In this document: positions 9,931-20,600 of the stretch, piece by piece
Position numbering within the stretch: the stretch's first letter is position 1
Layout of the letters: the number at the start of each line of letters is the position of its first letter
The notes under the pieces: generated by a model
Database searches by the model: none
Told to the model about the DNA's origin: nothing
The model's input: the letters and a program-made list of their open reading frames with translations, nothing else
Source of the DNA: Clitopilus passeckerianus
Lineage: Eukaryota > Basidiomycota > Agaricomycetes > Agaricales > Entolomataceae
DNA length: 64,000 bases
Direction of reading: 5' to 3'
Assembly: GCA_944990035.1 (NCBI GenBank)
Contig: CALYLX010000011.1
Location: forward strand, 124,001 to 188,000
Translations under genes and position numbers: made by a program

Positions 9931-10814
9931 ATGTTTTCTCGGTCGATTCTGTTCTCAGTTCCTCGCTGGCGGGCTTCGTCTCGGTTGCCAAGTTCGGGAC
10001 AAGCAGCATCTTTGTCTCATCTTCATCATCTTGTAGCATCACCAAGACGGTTCTCTACACAACGACCCTCCCAACAACAAGCCAAAGCTCAGCCAGATGT
10101 GGGCGGAAAAACAAATGGAAAGAAAATGATGATGTGGTTAGGCATTTCTAGCACAAGTATTTCACATCCACTTCTATTGCGCCAGACCCGATTCACTTCC
10201 TTTCTATGTGCTCTTTACTCGCTGCTCTTGCCTTGGCTTACTTGAGGGCTAGCCTGGAACTCTCGGGGGCGGAGGCCAAATCTGTTTCTGACACCAAGAA
10301 ACCGCCGATGGAGCACCCACCTTCCCGTAATCTGGCCACTGCTGCCTGGGTGATGGTTCGGTGGGCAAAAGACTTCGACACGGAATATCCACCAGACCCT
10401 ACGAAACCAGTAACGATTCATCGATACGTCTGCGCGATGTTCGCTCTCCTTGGTGTAGTCTTAGGTAACGATGTTGAAGATATTAACAAAAGCAACAATT
10501 TCATGCGCCTGCCTGAAAGACTCTTGGAATGGCTCCAAGCGCGAGATATCGACGACGAAGCTGATAGACTAGCGCGAGAAGCATTGAAGGCGGTCTATGC
10601 CCAATATGTAGTGACCTGCACAGAGATTCACGAGGTGTTGGCCGACGTATCCATTGGTTCTGGAGAAGATTTACTCGACCCAAAAGTCATTACAGTTATT
10701 TGCCACCACCTTGACTCTACTCGAATGACTATGATAGAGCTCTTAGAACCAGTGATCGCACGGGTTCTAGCAGAGCCGGTGCCCAACGATGGTAGCCACG
10801 CTCTATTGGCGTGA
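9931..10814 (+). CDS. Array protein copy D
   Basis: The start at 9931 gives a basic, Ser-rich presequence of about 60 residues with a typical cleavage-like site (RRFSTQRPSQQQ). The membrane segment begins at MMMWLGISS near 10140. The second part is open from about 10190 to 10814 and carries the family motif (EYPPDPTKPVTIHRY), the helical domain and the family C-terminus (HALLA-stop). Between the parts the frames differ, so an intron at the conserved phase-1 position (GTATTTC near 10157) is expected. However, no AG lies where the paralogs have their acceptor: the nearest gives a 29-nt intron, and the next (about 10248) removes part of the membrane helix. The exact protein is therefore uncertain and the copy may be mis-spliced. 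Confidence 0.6.
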
Positions 10815-10925
10815 AATTTACTTCCAAGTCGACCGACAATAACAAGTGAGCCCATATCAACCTGATAATTCCCTGCTATCGTATCGATCAAACCTACCAT
10901 CAGGACATCTTAAGCTGACCCACAG

Positions 10926-11206
10926 GCGACAAGTGGAGAACAGGTCATGCTACATATCAGAAAGAGGCTGCCATTGGATATAGCTGGGTAGTTCCAGAGC
11001 AAATCTTCCACTACTCCGCATTCGCTCTCAGGTATATACCAAACTTAGCTCACGAATCAGATTCGCAGAATTGTCTGCACCCTCAACCAATACGAACAGT
11101 ACTTTTTGAGTTGGTCTGTGCAATGGATGATTTCTTGGCCTATGTTATGGCCCATGCAAGCCAGGGCGCCCCTGCAGAATTCCCTGGCGAGCTAAAAAGT
11201 ACTTGA
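10926..11206 (+). CDS. Orphan exon-like ORF in frame with copy D
   Basis: About 93 codons are open with no early ATG. The segment starts after a good acceptor (GACCCACAG, 10917-10925) and stops at 11204. Upstream, a GTGAGC donor lies about 35 nt after copy D's stop codon. Splicing GTGAGC to this acceptor keeps copy D's own reading frame (phase 1), so only the TGA at 10812-10814 separates the two. The composition looks coding (YSWVVPEQIFHYSAFALRYI, then LFELVCAMDDFLAYVM). Copies B and E end at the same place as copy D and have no such extension. It may be a lost C-terminal extension, a separate gene whose first exon I cannot find, or a fortuitous frame. Family unknown. Confidence 0.35.
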
Positions 11207-11391
11207 CGAGGGTTGAGGTAGAAAGTAATACTATGCACTCGTCAGAATTTCAGCCAACACCGCTGCGGCTGTGAGACCATGAAATCGCATCGCGCCATGA
11301 TTGTGGGTCCCAGCGAAAGCGAGGGTTTTTGCTAAGCTCGTATCAGCGTGGTCATCTTACTTCATTACCCCCACCTGGGCAATCACTTGAG

Positions 11392-12213
11392 ATGCTTTTG
11401 CGGACGATTCTATCCTCTACAGGTCAGAAGCCAACCTGTTTGGCCCGAACTCGAGTAGTGTCTCATCTGGACCCTGCTGTGGCACCTTCACTGAGGCGGT
11501 ACTCTACCCAACAACCTTTCCGAGGGCAGGCCAAAGCTGGAGCAGATGGTGCTGGAAGCAGGAAAGCGATGAAATCGGTGCTTTGGTTAGGCATAACTGG
11601 CGCTGCGGGTGACTCTTATTAGCAGTGTTCTTAAGATGGCCTGTTGATTTGCTCTTCTCTGTTTTTTTCAGCTGCTGGCGCCATCTTTTGGAGAAATCAG
11701 CGACCCCAAGACGGAGCAAATTCCGACATCAAGGGCCAGGCGATCCCTCCCGGGTATGACGCCGTCGCTGCACTGCGCGAGATGATTCGAAAGGCGAAAG
11801 AGTTTGACACCAGACATCCCCCCGATCCAGCCACACCGGAAACGGTCTATCGATACCTTCGCGAGACCTTCGTGCTGTTGATGGCATTTGCCTGTGTGGA
11901 TCCTGAAGAGTACGAGCCAAGGATTGAAGCATTCAATTTCAAAGCACACCCAAACTCGAATGAAGAAATTATCAATCGCGCAAAAGAGGAACTCAAAGTG
12001 CTCTATGCTAAACATGTTGGGATATGTGCTGCAATTCACAACGTTTTAGCCGATACATCTGTTGATACTGAAGAAGAGTCTCTTTTCAAAGCCCTTGACG
12101 AGCTTGCTGGCTACCTGGACACATCTAGGACGATTTACACAGATTTAGCACTAATGTACCTCCGTCTGAACGACCCCCTATCCAATGATCAAGTTCACGG
12201 GCTGTTGGCATGA
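11392..12213 (+). CDS. Array protein copy E (best-preserved copy)
   Basis: Two exons, 11392-11608 and 11672-12213, with a 63-nt phase-1 intron (GTGACT...TTTTTTTCAG), encode 252 aa. The parts in order are: a basic, Thr/Ser-rich presequence with no acidic residue before position 27; RRYST at 35-39, like a mitochondrial processing site; a hydrophilic Gln/Gly/Ala linker; one membrane helix (about 62-79, VLWLGITGAA plus AAGAIFW); the family motif HPPDPATPETVYRY (121-134); and a helical hydrophilic domain ending in GLLA. An upstream frame opens at 11329 without an ATG; 11392 is the first Met. An inner-membrane protein with the C-terminal domain on one face is inferred. Function unknown, and I know of no named domain. 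Confidence 0.75.
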
Positions 12214-12700
12214 CAGGCTACACGCTGGGCATGCACCTCGGTGAGACTCGTCCAACCGAACACTTTTTGCCTCCCGTCAGACCAAGCTTAGTTTTATGAT
12301 TCTCGTATGTCATTTGCGCAACTTGAGAATTGAAGCGGCCTCAAGCGGAACGAGGGATACAATAAAGCTGTTCGAAGAAGACGTTGTCCCCGGGCCTCGT
12401 TAATTAGGTTCATGACATACTGTACTACCCGACTCTCGCTAGTCCATTTTACGCCAGATGCTTCTATTAACCGTTTGGTTATCCAGCAACTTATCCCAGC
12501 TCTTATTTCATTACCCAAGATTCGGATGGCGACCATCAATACATTTTTTCAGAAGCACGCACTAGTGCGAGACTTAGCCCAACCAAGGTCTAGATTCGAG
12601 TCAAGATGAGGATGTAAATATGGTGTCCATAGCATCCTATGGCCTGCATATGCATAGCCAGCTCTGGGCGAGAATGTCTCTTGCAAACATTGATCCAAGC
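12214..12700. other. Gap between array copy E and the F-box gene
   Basis: Short overlapping frames occur on both strands without support. I see nothing else until the leader module at 12708. Confidence 0.3.
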
Positions 12701-12707
12701 GAGCGCA

Positions 12708-12775
12708 CTGATGCATGATGGTGAGATCAGCGTGGTCATCCTTCTCCCTCCACGACCACCACCTGGGTGATAGGG
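12708..12775 (+). promoter_or_regulatory. Array-type leader module upstream of the F-box gene
   Basis: ATGATGGTGAGATCAGCGTG followed by GTCATCCTT and CCACGACCACCACCTGGG matches the leaders of array copies D and E. It ends about 50 bp before the F-box start codon. It may be a promoter captured from an array copy, or the remains of a further copy whose body was lost. Confidence 0.5.
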
Positions 12776-12820
12776 CCTCCTTTTCCATCTCGAGACGGTC
12801 ACACCAACACTGTATAACGA

Positions 12821-14503
12821 ATGAAAGCATCACCTCCCTTCACAGACGAGACCCTGCGGGAGATCATCACTCGTTCGGCACTTTACTTGTCCATCTTCAA
12901 TTCTGCACTATCGCTGGGACCGAACTCACCATGGTCCCAAGTGCTGAGGCAGAGAAAATCCATGGCGCTCGTCTGTAAGCGATGGAATGCTTTAGCCACA
13001 CCGCTCCTCTACAGAGAGGTAGTATTGCGACGCACCAAACAGCTCATGTCTCTCGAAGAGACATTATCTAATTCTACGAATGGTATCCACGTTCATGAGC
13101 TGACAATCACGGAAGCTTGCTGGATAACTGCAGATGGCTACGAAAGCAGTATGTGCTACCAGGCCTCCGCCCCTGAATTCCCCGACGGCTACGAGATAGA
13201 TTCAGATGACCTTAGCAAGGAAGACCGTGAGCAAATGGTGCGATTTCTCAACGAAGGTCGAATCCTGGGTATGCTCCCTCACAAGTGTCCTAACCTGAGA
13301 CGCCTCAACCTTCGAACCCTTGTCCCGGACGAGATACCAAGGAGCATCATCGCCAACCCCGCCCTGTTAAATATCACCTGTTTCAGCTTTGGTGGATCAG
13401 TCGATGACATGGAGTCAGGATATCCCGCTGGCAGGCCGTGGTTCTACCCAGCCGCAGGAAGCATTCATTCATTATCCGTCCCTATTTTATCGGATTTTAC
13501 ACACATTCCCCGGTATATGCGCACGCGAGGGGATCCCCCTCAAGGCGCTCCGCCCCAGAAAATTATCTTCCCAGAACTTGAAGAATTAACTGTATTCAAG
13601 TCTATCCAAAAGTTTCCTGAGCATTGGGCTCTCCCGTGGCTCAAAAGCTTGACTCTTTGTTCAGATGAATTCGGACCATCATTCCTCGACGACCTCTGCT
13701 CTTTCCTTCGAAAGAACGGCCGAAATCTTCGACACCTAGCGGTTTACTGCAAGGGCAGGTCTCTGGGAATGCTACCCGCACATATACTCCTCCGCGAATG
13801 CCCAAACGTCGAGCATTTCATATGTGACGGGCTACCTGCAACCCCAGAGGGTGGTGCACGTGCCAAGGTGTTTCCCAAAGTGACGATCCTGGATGTATAC
13901 TCCCTTGATGAGCCTTGGGAGGAGGCCAAGCTCCACTTTTCTAAACGTGTCGCATGCTTCCCGTCTTTGAAGCTCGTTCGATTCTTTGAGGATCCTCGCA
14001 GCTTTGAAAACTACTTCCGGCCACCGGTATCATTCGGCATCGACCCAATCGACGTTTTTGAGGAAGCCTGCCTATGGATTGCTCCATACGTACGTCTCAA
14101 CCGTCACGTAGTCAAACCCCAAAACTTTACAAACGGTATCAATGTCATCATTGCATCTCTCCCATTGGTTGGAGCCCAAAACCGAGGACAGAGACAGCCT
14201 GGTTCCAACGGTGATCGTAGCTCTGGAGAGTTCGAATCAGACAACAATTCAGATGCCTCCATTAGTGACCATGATTCCAATTCCGACAGTGATACCGGCC
14301 CATACTCGCCTTCAAGTTCAAGCTCAGGCTCGGAGACTGGTGGCATCAGCGACGAGGATGCTGGAGAGAGGTCAGATAAAGATTGGTATGACGCGGACGA
14401 ATCAGAAGATGTGGAGGAGTCAGAGTTTTCGGGTTCAAGCCGGGAGGAAAGCTTGCAGTCACCACTGAGGTCGTCGAGAGATTCAGAGGACATAGATGAT
14501 TAG
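12821..14503 (+). CDS. F-box-like protein with acidic C-terminal tail
   Basis: A single exon of 560 aa. The N-terminal region (about 40-80: LVCKRWNALATPLLYREVVL) matches the second half of an F-box as found in many mushroom proteins, where it would bind Skp1 in an SCF ubiquitin ligase. The middle (about 100-440) has the spaced Leu/Ile pattern of a degenerate leucine-rich region, usually the substrate-binding part. The last ~100 residues are a low-complexity Ser/Asp/Glu tail, likely disordered. The ATG at 12821 is the first Met in frame. No intron is needed. Upstream lies a leader shared with the array genes. Substrate unknown. Confidence 0.75.
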   Translation: MKASPPFTDETLREIITRSALYLSIFNSALSLGPNSPWSQVLRQRKSMALVCKRWNALATPLLYREVVLRRTKQLMSLEETLSNSTNGIHVHELTITEACWITADGYESSMCYQASAPEFPDGYEIDSDDLSKEDREQMVRFLNEGRILGMLPHKCPNLRRLNLRTLVPDEIPRSIIANPALLNITCFSFGGSVDDMESGYPAGRPWFYPAAGSIHSLSVPILSDFTHIPRYMRTRGDPPQGAPPQKIIFPELEELTVFKSIQKFPEHWALPWLKSLTLCSDEFGPSFLDDLCSFLRKNGRNLRHLAVYCKGRSLGMLPAHILLRECPNVEHFICDGLPATPEGGARAKVFPKVTILDVYSLDEPWEEAKLHFSKRVACFPSLKLVRFFEDPRSFENYFRPPVSFGIDPIDVFEEACLWIAPYVRLNRHVVKPQNFTNGINVIIASLPLVGAQNRGQRQPGSNGDRSSGEFESDNNSDASISDHDSNSDSDTGPYSPSSSSSGSETGGISDEDAGERSDKDWYDADESEDVEESEFSGSSREESLQSPLRSSRDSEDIDD

Positions 14504-14908
14504 GGATGGGAATAATAATCTTACATTGATACATCAGGAGGTCATTAGAGTATAGCAGGTCCTTCTAAATGAAGGATGAGCGAGGAGATTGCTATTGAAT
14601 TCCCACAATTCGGACTTGACATTCGACTTCTTCGATATGGCATTAGGTACAGTACAGCTGAACGGCCCCTGAACGCCTTCCTGTTGTGCACTAGCCGTCT
14701 TGAATCCTCGTGGCTGCCAAAAGCTTGTGGTAGAGGTCGGGAGACCATGCCAGACCATTGCGCCATGATTTGTCTAGGTGTTTCTGCTTCAAAAAGAGCT
14801 TTCCAAGTCAGCAAACACCACTCAAGATAGCTAACGTCGTTCAGCATCAGAAGTGATGGTCATAGCCTACAACAGATACAGTCCGACCAAGATGTCTCTT
14901 GAGATATA
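14504..14908. other. Gap between converging genes
   Basis: This is the 3' flank of the F-box gene and of the minus-strand gene ending at 14909. A minus-strand frame at 14545-14847 (100 codons) has no splice context or recognisable product and is not called. Confidence 0.35.
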
Positions 14909-16935
14909 TTATATCCAAAGGTCTTGATCGTTATCCTTCACCATGGTGGATAGCGGAAGAACAACTGGTACACCTTTTCGAGTAAGAAGTGAACCTTCAG
15001 GAATATGGGTGCAAGTGCTGCCATCTTCAGCCTGTAAAGGTTCCAAGATTTTGAGGAGTCGAAGATGGTATTGCTGCTGGCCGGATTGAGACAGATCAGG
15101 GAGCAATTCGAGGCGGAACATGCATTTCCCTACAGAACTTGAGTTAGCGGGGGAATGATCAAGTTGGTATAGGACTCGCCAGCTGTCAGACGGGACCAGT
15201 CATGTTTTCTGAGGTTCAACAGGCCTCGTCGGCCAAAACCACGGGCAACGCCTTGCTCTGCATCCATGACATAGAGTTTGGGGTTGGCGGTATGAAAACT
15301 AGTTTCAAAAGGCTGCTCAGCTTGCCACAACACGATCGAAGTGGAGGAGAGCTTTTGTGCCTGACGAATGCGCTGGCACTTCCTGATAACTTCCTCGGTA
15401 ACTAGGCCATCCTCCAACAACTGTGCAACTAAAGGTCCATGGGACATCCCACTGGCTATTTGAAGCAGCGGCAACTCCCATGGTCGGTCTTTTCCCGGAG
15501 GTGAGAAATTCCTTCCTGCATGAAATCCGTATATAGATCTATTCGGTGTGATACGAAGGCGGATAGAAGCAGAAATGAGAGGAAGAGTTGGGTCATGGTG
15601 AAAGTAGAGGAATCCATGCGTCCACGCAGGCCATTGCTTTAAGGGATATGGTGGCTTCAGATCAAAGTGGTTGTCAAATCTTGCATGATGGGCGGGGCTC
15701 GTAATGTGTTTCCATTTCATAGCATTTGCATGAGTATGAATGCGCGGTATACACTTGGAGAGGTCGACATAATCTCGAGGTCCAAGCTTGATGGGGTCTA
15801 AGGTAGATATTTGACGCTTGAAAACGGGTACCTCTGGAATCACGGCGTCTGGATTGCCCCTTTCTTCAGCGTAGCGAGTTGATTTCGCCCATGACCGGGA
15901 TGGAGTCACTTTCGCTGTCTTCACCAGTGGTTGGTGGTTCCGATGAATTAATGAGCCTTCCTCCGGCTGTTCAAACCCGTCAAAGCCCGGGAGAACACTT
16001 TGAACAGGCGTCAGGATCTTGAGCACCCGTATGTGGAAGGAAAAATAGGTGCCAGGACTGAGGGTTGAATCATCGAGTCTCTCAAGACGAATCACACACC
16101 GGCCTGAGGCACATGAGTCGCCAGTACGCATTGAAGCAATTGTGGGCTTACCTTTATAGGGTCGGGGCCAAGACAGTTTTATGTTTTGAGGGGCCAGGCA
16201 AAATCCAAGCAGCCTCGACCCTTCTTCGTTGAGGGTACGGTAATGCCGGCGGTCCTCGGACAATTCAATTTCAAACGGTGCATCCAAAGACGGCAAAATT
16301 CTAGTCCTGGAGCCAGACAATCTGCTCTTCATACAACCAGAAGCTTTTAAGGCCCTCCCCCATTTCAGAAGCAGATCCCAATCAAGGAGACCATCTGCTT
16401 TCAAACGTCTGAGAATACCCTCAACGCAGTGTCCGTAAACGCCATGCCGCGCGACCAATAAGCGCAGGAGAGAATATGACCAGGGCTCGTCTGATTCGTG
16501 GGCCAAGAGGTCTTTGCCAGAGTCAAATCCCTCCTGAGTGGCTTCCGCAGCGATGCGGAATCGTATCCCCGAAACGTTTAATCGATTCAATGGATCTTCG
16601 TAGAAATAGAAAAATCCCTTGCAGCCATCCGGAAAGCCATTTGCCCGACAATGCACAGAATAAAACACTTTCGAGGGCAAGCTCCTGCTGGCTATGTCTT
16701 CCTGGTTGAAGTAGCAATGATACGCAGATCGGGAGCTGAGGTCGGTGTAGTCCTCGGGAACGATACAATGTGGGCGCAAGTTTTTGAGGACTGGTGGTGG
16801 TGAAAGGGTTCTTTTTCTTCTGGGTCCATTGGTAGCCTAATACTACCAGTTAGATGTGGTCCCCAGAATGAAAACAGCAGGACCCACCACGCCCGGTAAT
16901 GCACTATATCGACGACAAGAGAACTTTAAAGCCAT
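14909..16935 (-). CDS. Internally duplicated protein of unknown function
   Basis: Three exons are inferred: 16935-16888, 16836-15180 and 15129-14909, giving 641 aa. The first intron (GTGGGT...ACTGGTAGTATTAG) contains a CTAAC branch site. The last appears to be GC-AG (GCGAGT...TCTGTAG); no GT donor keeps the frame. The protein is two tandem copies of a ~270-aa unit. Matching landmarks are: PEDYTDLSSR and GPRDYVDLSK; GFFYFYEDP and GFLYFHHDP; FRIAAEATQEGFDSG and LRITPNRSIYGFHAG; GRCVIRLERL and GKCMFRLELL; HIRVLKILTPVQ and HLRLLKILEPLQ; EEGSLIHRNHQP and PEGSLLTRKGVP. There is no signal peptide or membrane helix. The start is uncertain because the frame is open further upstream. Family not recognised. 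Confidence 0.7.
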
Positions 16936-17653
16936 GACGGAATGCTGCTTGACATTCCGGACTGCGAAAGGTCTCCAAGAAATATGGCAGCTGCATGCCC
17001 TTATAGCAGCTCTAAGCATGGCCAGCCCTGGCGCAAGGTCATGCACACGGAGGAAGATGTTAGGAAGATGCAATTGAGGTAAACGGCTCAACGGAGGTCG
17101 CGTCAACCAGACGTTCTGGACAGCCATCACGGGCATTCTAAAATGGTTACGGTCTGCTACCCCGATTCTGCCGGACACGACATGCAGTGTAACTTGGCTG
17201 AGGCACCTCTCAGGGCTTTGAAGCTCAACAAGAACCATCTCGCAGGTGGGTATTGTCGTTGGCCACGCCCTGATTCTGGTACCATGTTCTGAAGCTGAGA
17301 GGGCTTTTCTTAATAATGTCGAGCGAGGCAAAGTGTGGGCTATGAATAGGATTCGCTGGTGAGGAAGTGGTCATCGGAATAGTGCGGGAAAGCCAAGCCA
17401 CATCCTAACACAACGAGCCTGCATGGGACCGCATAACAACGGATGTGCAACGATGTATTAAGTGGTGTCTATAGAAACCTATGCATGTAGATGAGAATGT
17501 CCCAGTAATCCAATGGGAAGCAAGAATGAAGTGAGCGTTAAAAGTGCGTGGTATTGTATGAGTGGGCGCTGTCGTAGGATGAGTGTGATATGACTCGGCA
17601 AAGTAAGAATGTACAGGTAACAGATGCAAAAAATGGACGAAACAAAATCTCGG
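16936..17653. other. Gap between two minus-strand genes
   Basis: The minus-strand frame 16843-17331 runs into the first exon of the preceding gene and could extend it, but I see no coding bias. The rest is 3' flank of the DUF726 gene. Confidence 0.3.
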
Positions 17654-20600
17654 TTACGACCAAGGATTTGATCCAAACCCGAACCCATTGGTCTTCTTCC
17701 CAGTAGTGGGAACCTGCCATGGATCGGCAGTGGTAGGGGAGAAAGAAGTGATCGAGCCATCGGCCCCACCAAATGACAGACCGGCGTCTGGTGAAACTGG
17801 TGGCATGCTTGAGGTGTTCGACTGGAAATTCCCAAACGGTGACAAGGGAGAGATTGCCCCACCCAAGGACGTAGTTGTCGTTGGACTTGACCAAGAAGGT
17901 GCAAGGTTGTCAGCGGATGCCGTCTGAAACGATGAAAAGGCTTGTGTTGATCTGCCAAAAGCTGCTGGCGACCACAGGTCTGCAGGCCGTGGGGTAGGTT
18001 GGTGTGTGATGTCATGTTCTTCCTCTTCGCTATCGTCGCTTGTGAGGGTCGTGCGAGAATATGTCGACACACTATCATCCTCCAACTTCCTACTTGGGCC
18101 AGGGAAATTGGTTTCCGTCAGATGAGAATCTGAGGTCAATGTCCTAGGCGGACTAGCAGGCCGCTTTGGGAGAGGTTTTGGCAGAGGTGTCGAGTCTGCT
18201 CTCTGAGTTGGAGGTGGGGGTACAGTGGGAACCTCAACAGGTTTTGGTTGGAACTTGAGCTCCTCGGGGTTGGCCTCTGCTTCCTTCAAAGCTTCCTTGA
18301 TTGCACTGAGGTCGAATCCGGCATGGATGGGTAGATTCGTCTTGGATTCAGCTGCCTCCTTGTTAGAAGTCGACGTTGTTTTCTCTGGTGCTGTTGCAGC
18401 ACCAGCAGCGGTTGTGTTCCCTTCGGGTCCGTCAGCTGACATGCGTGGGGGCAGGTCTTCGTCGTGGAGGCTGGATACAGAGGACGTCTTTGATTTTCTG
18501 CCCCAACTTGCAGCAGAAGGTGGACGGGAGACCTTCTCAGGTGTGGATGGCTGCGACTTCTTCCTCGAGAACCATCCTTTCTTCTGCTTCTTCATCTCCT
18601 CCGTTTCCACAATCCTCTCTCCGTCAAAATCAGGTTCCTACGAGTAAAAAAACAGACATTAGCCAAGTGTAATAGAGATGGGAGACCAAACCCACCTCCG
18701 GTTCGTCAAAGAAATCAGCTGACACCGGGAACCCAAGCTGATCAAGAATCAAAGGCATGAAAGTTCGATAACTCATGTGCCCAGAAATCTTGTCCGTAAC
18801 ATCAACATTCTCCAGACCAGGGACGTCCTGCACCGGCCTAAGTCCAGCGACAGTCCCAACACCACCGCTCGTCGCTCGGAAGAGGTAGTTTAAGACCCAA
18901 TCATTTCGTGCAAAGGCATTGACGAAACGGCCGGAGACGACACTTCGGACTTCACACCACGTCTTCGTGTTTGCTGTGAGAGTTGCACCGAGGAGGAAGA
19001 CGTCCTGAACGACGCCGAAGGCTTTCTGCTTGTGCAGCTCGAGGAGAGCGTAGAAGATGACGCGAGATCCAAGGGAGAACCCGACGAGGGTTATGGGCCG
19101 GACACCCAGATGGCGCTGTATCAGGACCTCAGCGAGGACTTTGCCTGCACCTCGTGCTCGGTCCAGGGCATTGTTCCAGGGATTGTCAATGAGGTACCCA
19201 AGTTTTGTCAGAACTGAGAACGAAACGCACAACGCATCAGCACAAATATGATCATCCGGGATTTCGGGGAACTCACTAATGGGCCATTGCAAAGCGGTCA
19301 TCAGAGCAGACATTACGGTCGCCTGCAGCACCGTGATACCAATTTGCGAAAGCACTTCTCCCGTCAAGATCTTCAACGCGCTACCCGTCTCCTGAATCAT
19401 CTCAGGCTCCCACAAAACACTGAACACATCGCCAACAATGGGGTCCAGCACGCTGAACGGCAAACGCACGTCGTCTTGGGGACCATTCATGAACCTGGCA
19501 GTGTGCTCAAAATCAGCTTCTGTCAGGACCAACACGGGCCAGCACACGCAGATCCACGCTACACGCGCAGATCATACGAGACCGAAACCAAAACGAAACA
19601 TAACTCACCCAGGAACAGTCAGGATGCAACTGACGCGCTTGTTGTTATGTAGTGGGAGTAAATCGAATGTGCGTACGAGCTGCGTTCGCTTCGCCATTCC
19701 ACGCACGGCGATGCCAGACCCGGTGAGGACACCACCTGTGGTGATGACTGCAGCGCCGCCTGCACCTGCTAGGAAACCGGTTGCACCGGATATACCGACA
19801 GTTCCGAGAGCTGCACCGATGCCTGCGCCGATGACAGGTGCTAGGAGGCCTGCTGAGAGACCAATGACGAGGCCACCACCTGAGAAATGGATATTAGCAG
19901 AGTGTTAAAGGTGGACTCGAGATAGGTTTACCTAGGGTTGCGAGGCCCATCATCACATATCGTCGTTTCTTCATTGACTTCTGGTGATCTGCAACGACAC
20001 CTTTCTGCTCCATATTCTCAACATCCTCCTGGATCTCCAATGCTTCCGTGATTCGACTCTCGAATTTCACCACGTCCAACCACCCAAGGCCGAGTTTATA
20101 CGCTACGTTCTCCAGCAGCACACGCGATCTAGCATCATACACACTGTCCGCAATCAAGACCAGGAATAGATCGCAAAGAACAGTCCATCGGATGTCCAGC
20201 GTGACATTCTGGTCAGCTGCGGAAAGGGAGGTCGTAACGCCAGGTATGACGGATGTCGAGGTATCGTTGAGCACTCGTTGTGTGATCTGATGTGTGGCAG
20301 GCGCTCCGGCCGGATTGGAGGGTGACCCAGTGAGATTAGGGCTGGTGGTGGACTTTCCGTCCTTGGGGAATGCTCCTTGCCTGGGTGTGGTGGGATTGCT
20401 AGGCGGGGGTGAATGGTTGACGAGGGTTTGACCCGAGATCGACTCATCGTCCCGGTGGATGTCTGGGGCGCGGGGCGTGAGGGTCTCACGTTCCAGAGAT
20501 TTCCGTCGAGCTTCCTCGGGGTCGTACTCTGGATTGGCGACGGTATGGGTGGTCATCAGAGCGGGTACAAGGTCCATGGCTATTACACCATGTTCACCAA

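Noticed and set aside
14545..14847. 100-codon minus-strand ORF next to the duplicated-domain gene
   Set aside because: No similarity to the neighbouring repeat units and no splice link to them; probably a chance frame in 3' flanking DNA.
16843..17331. 162-codon minus-strand ORF as upstream part of the 641-aa protein
   Set aside because: Composition is not convincing, and an ATG with a good first exon exists at 16935. Kept only as an alternative start.
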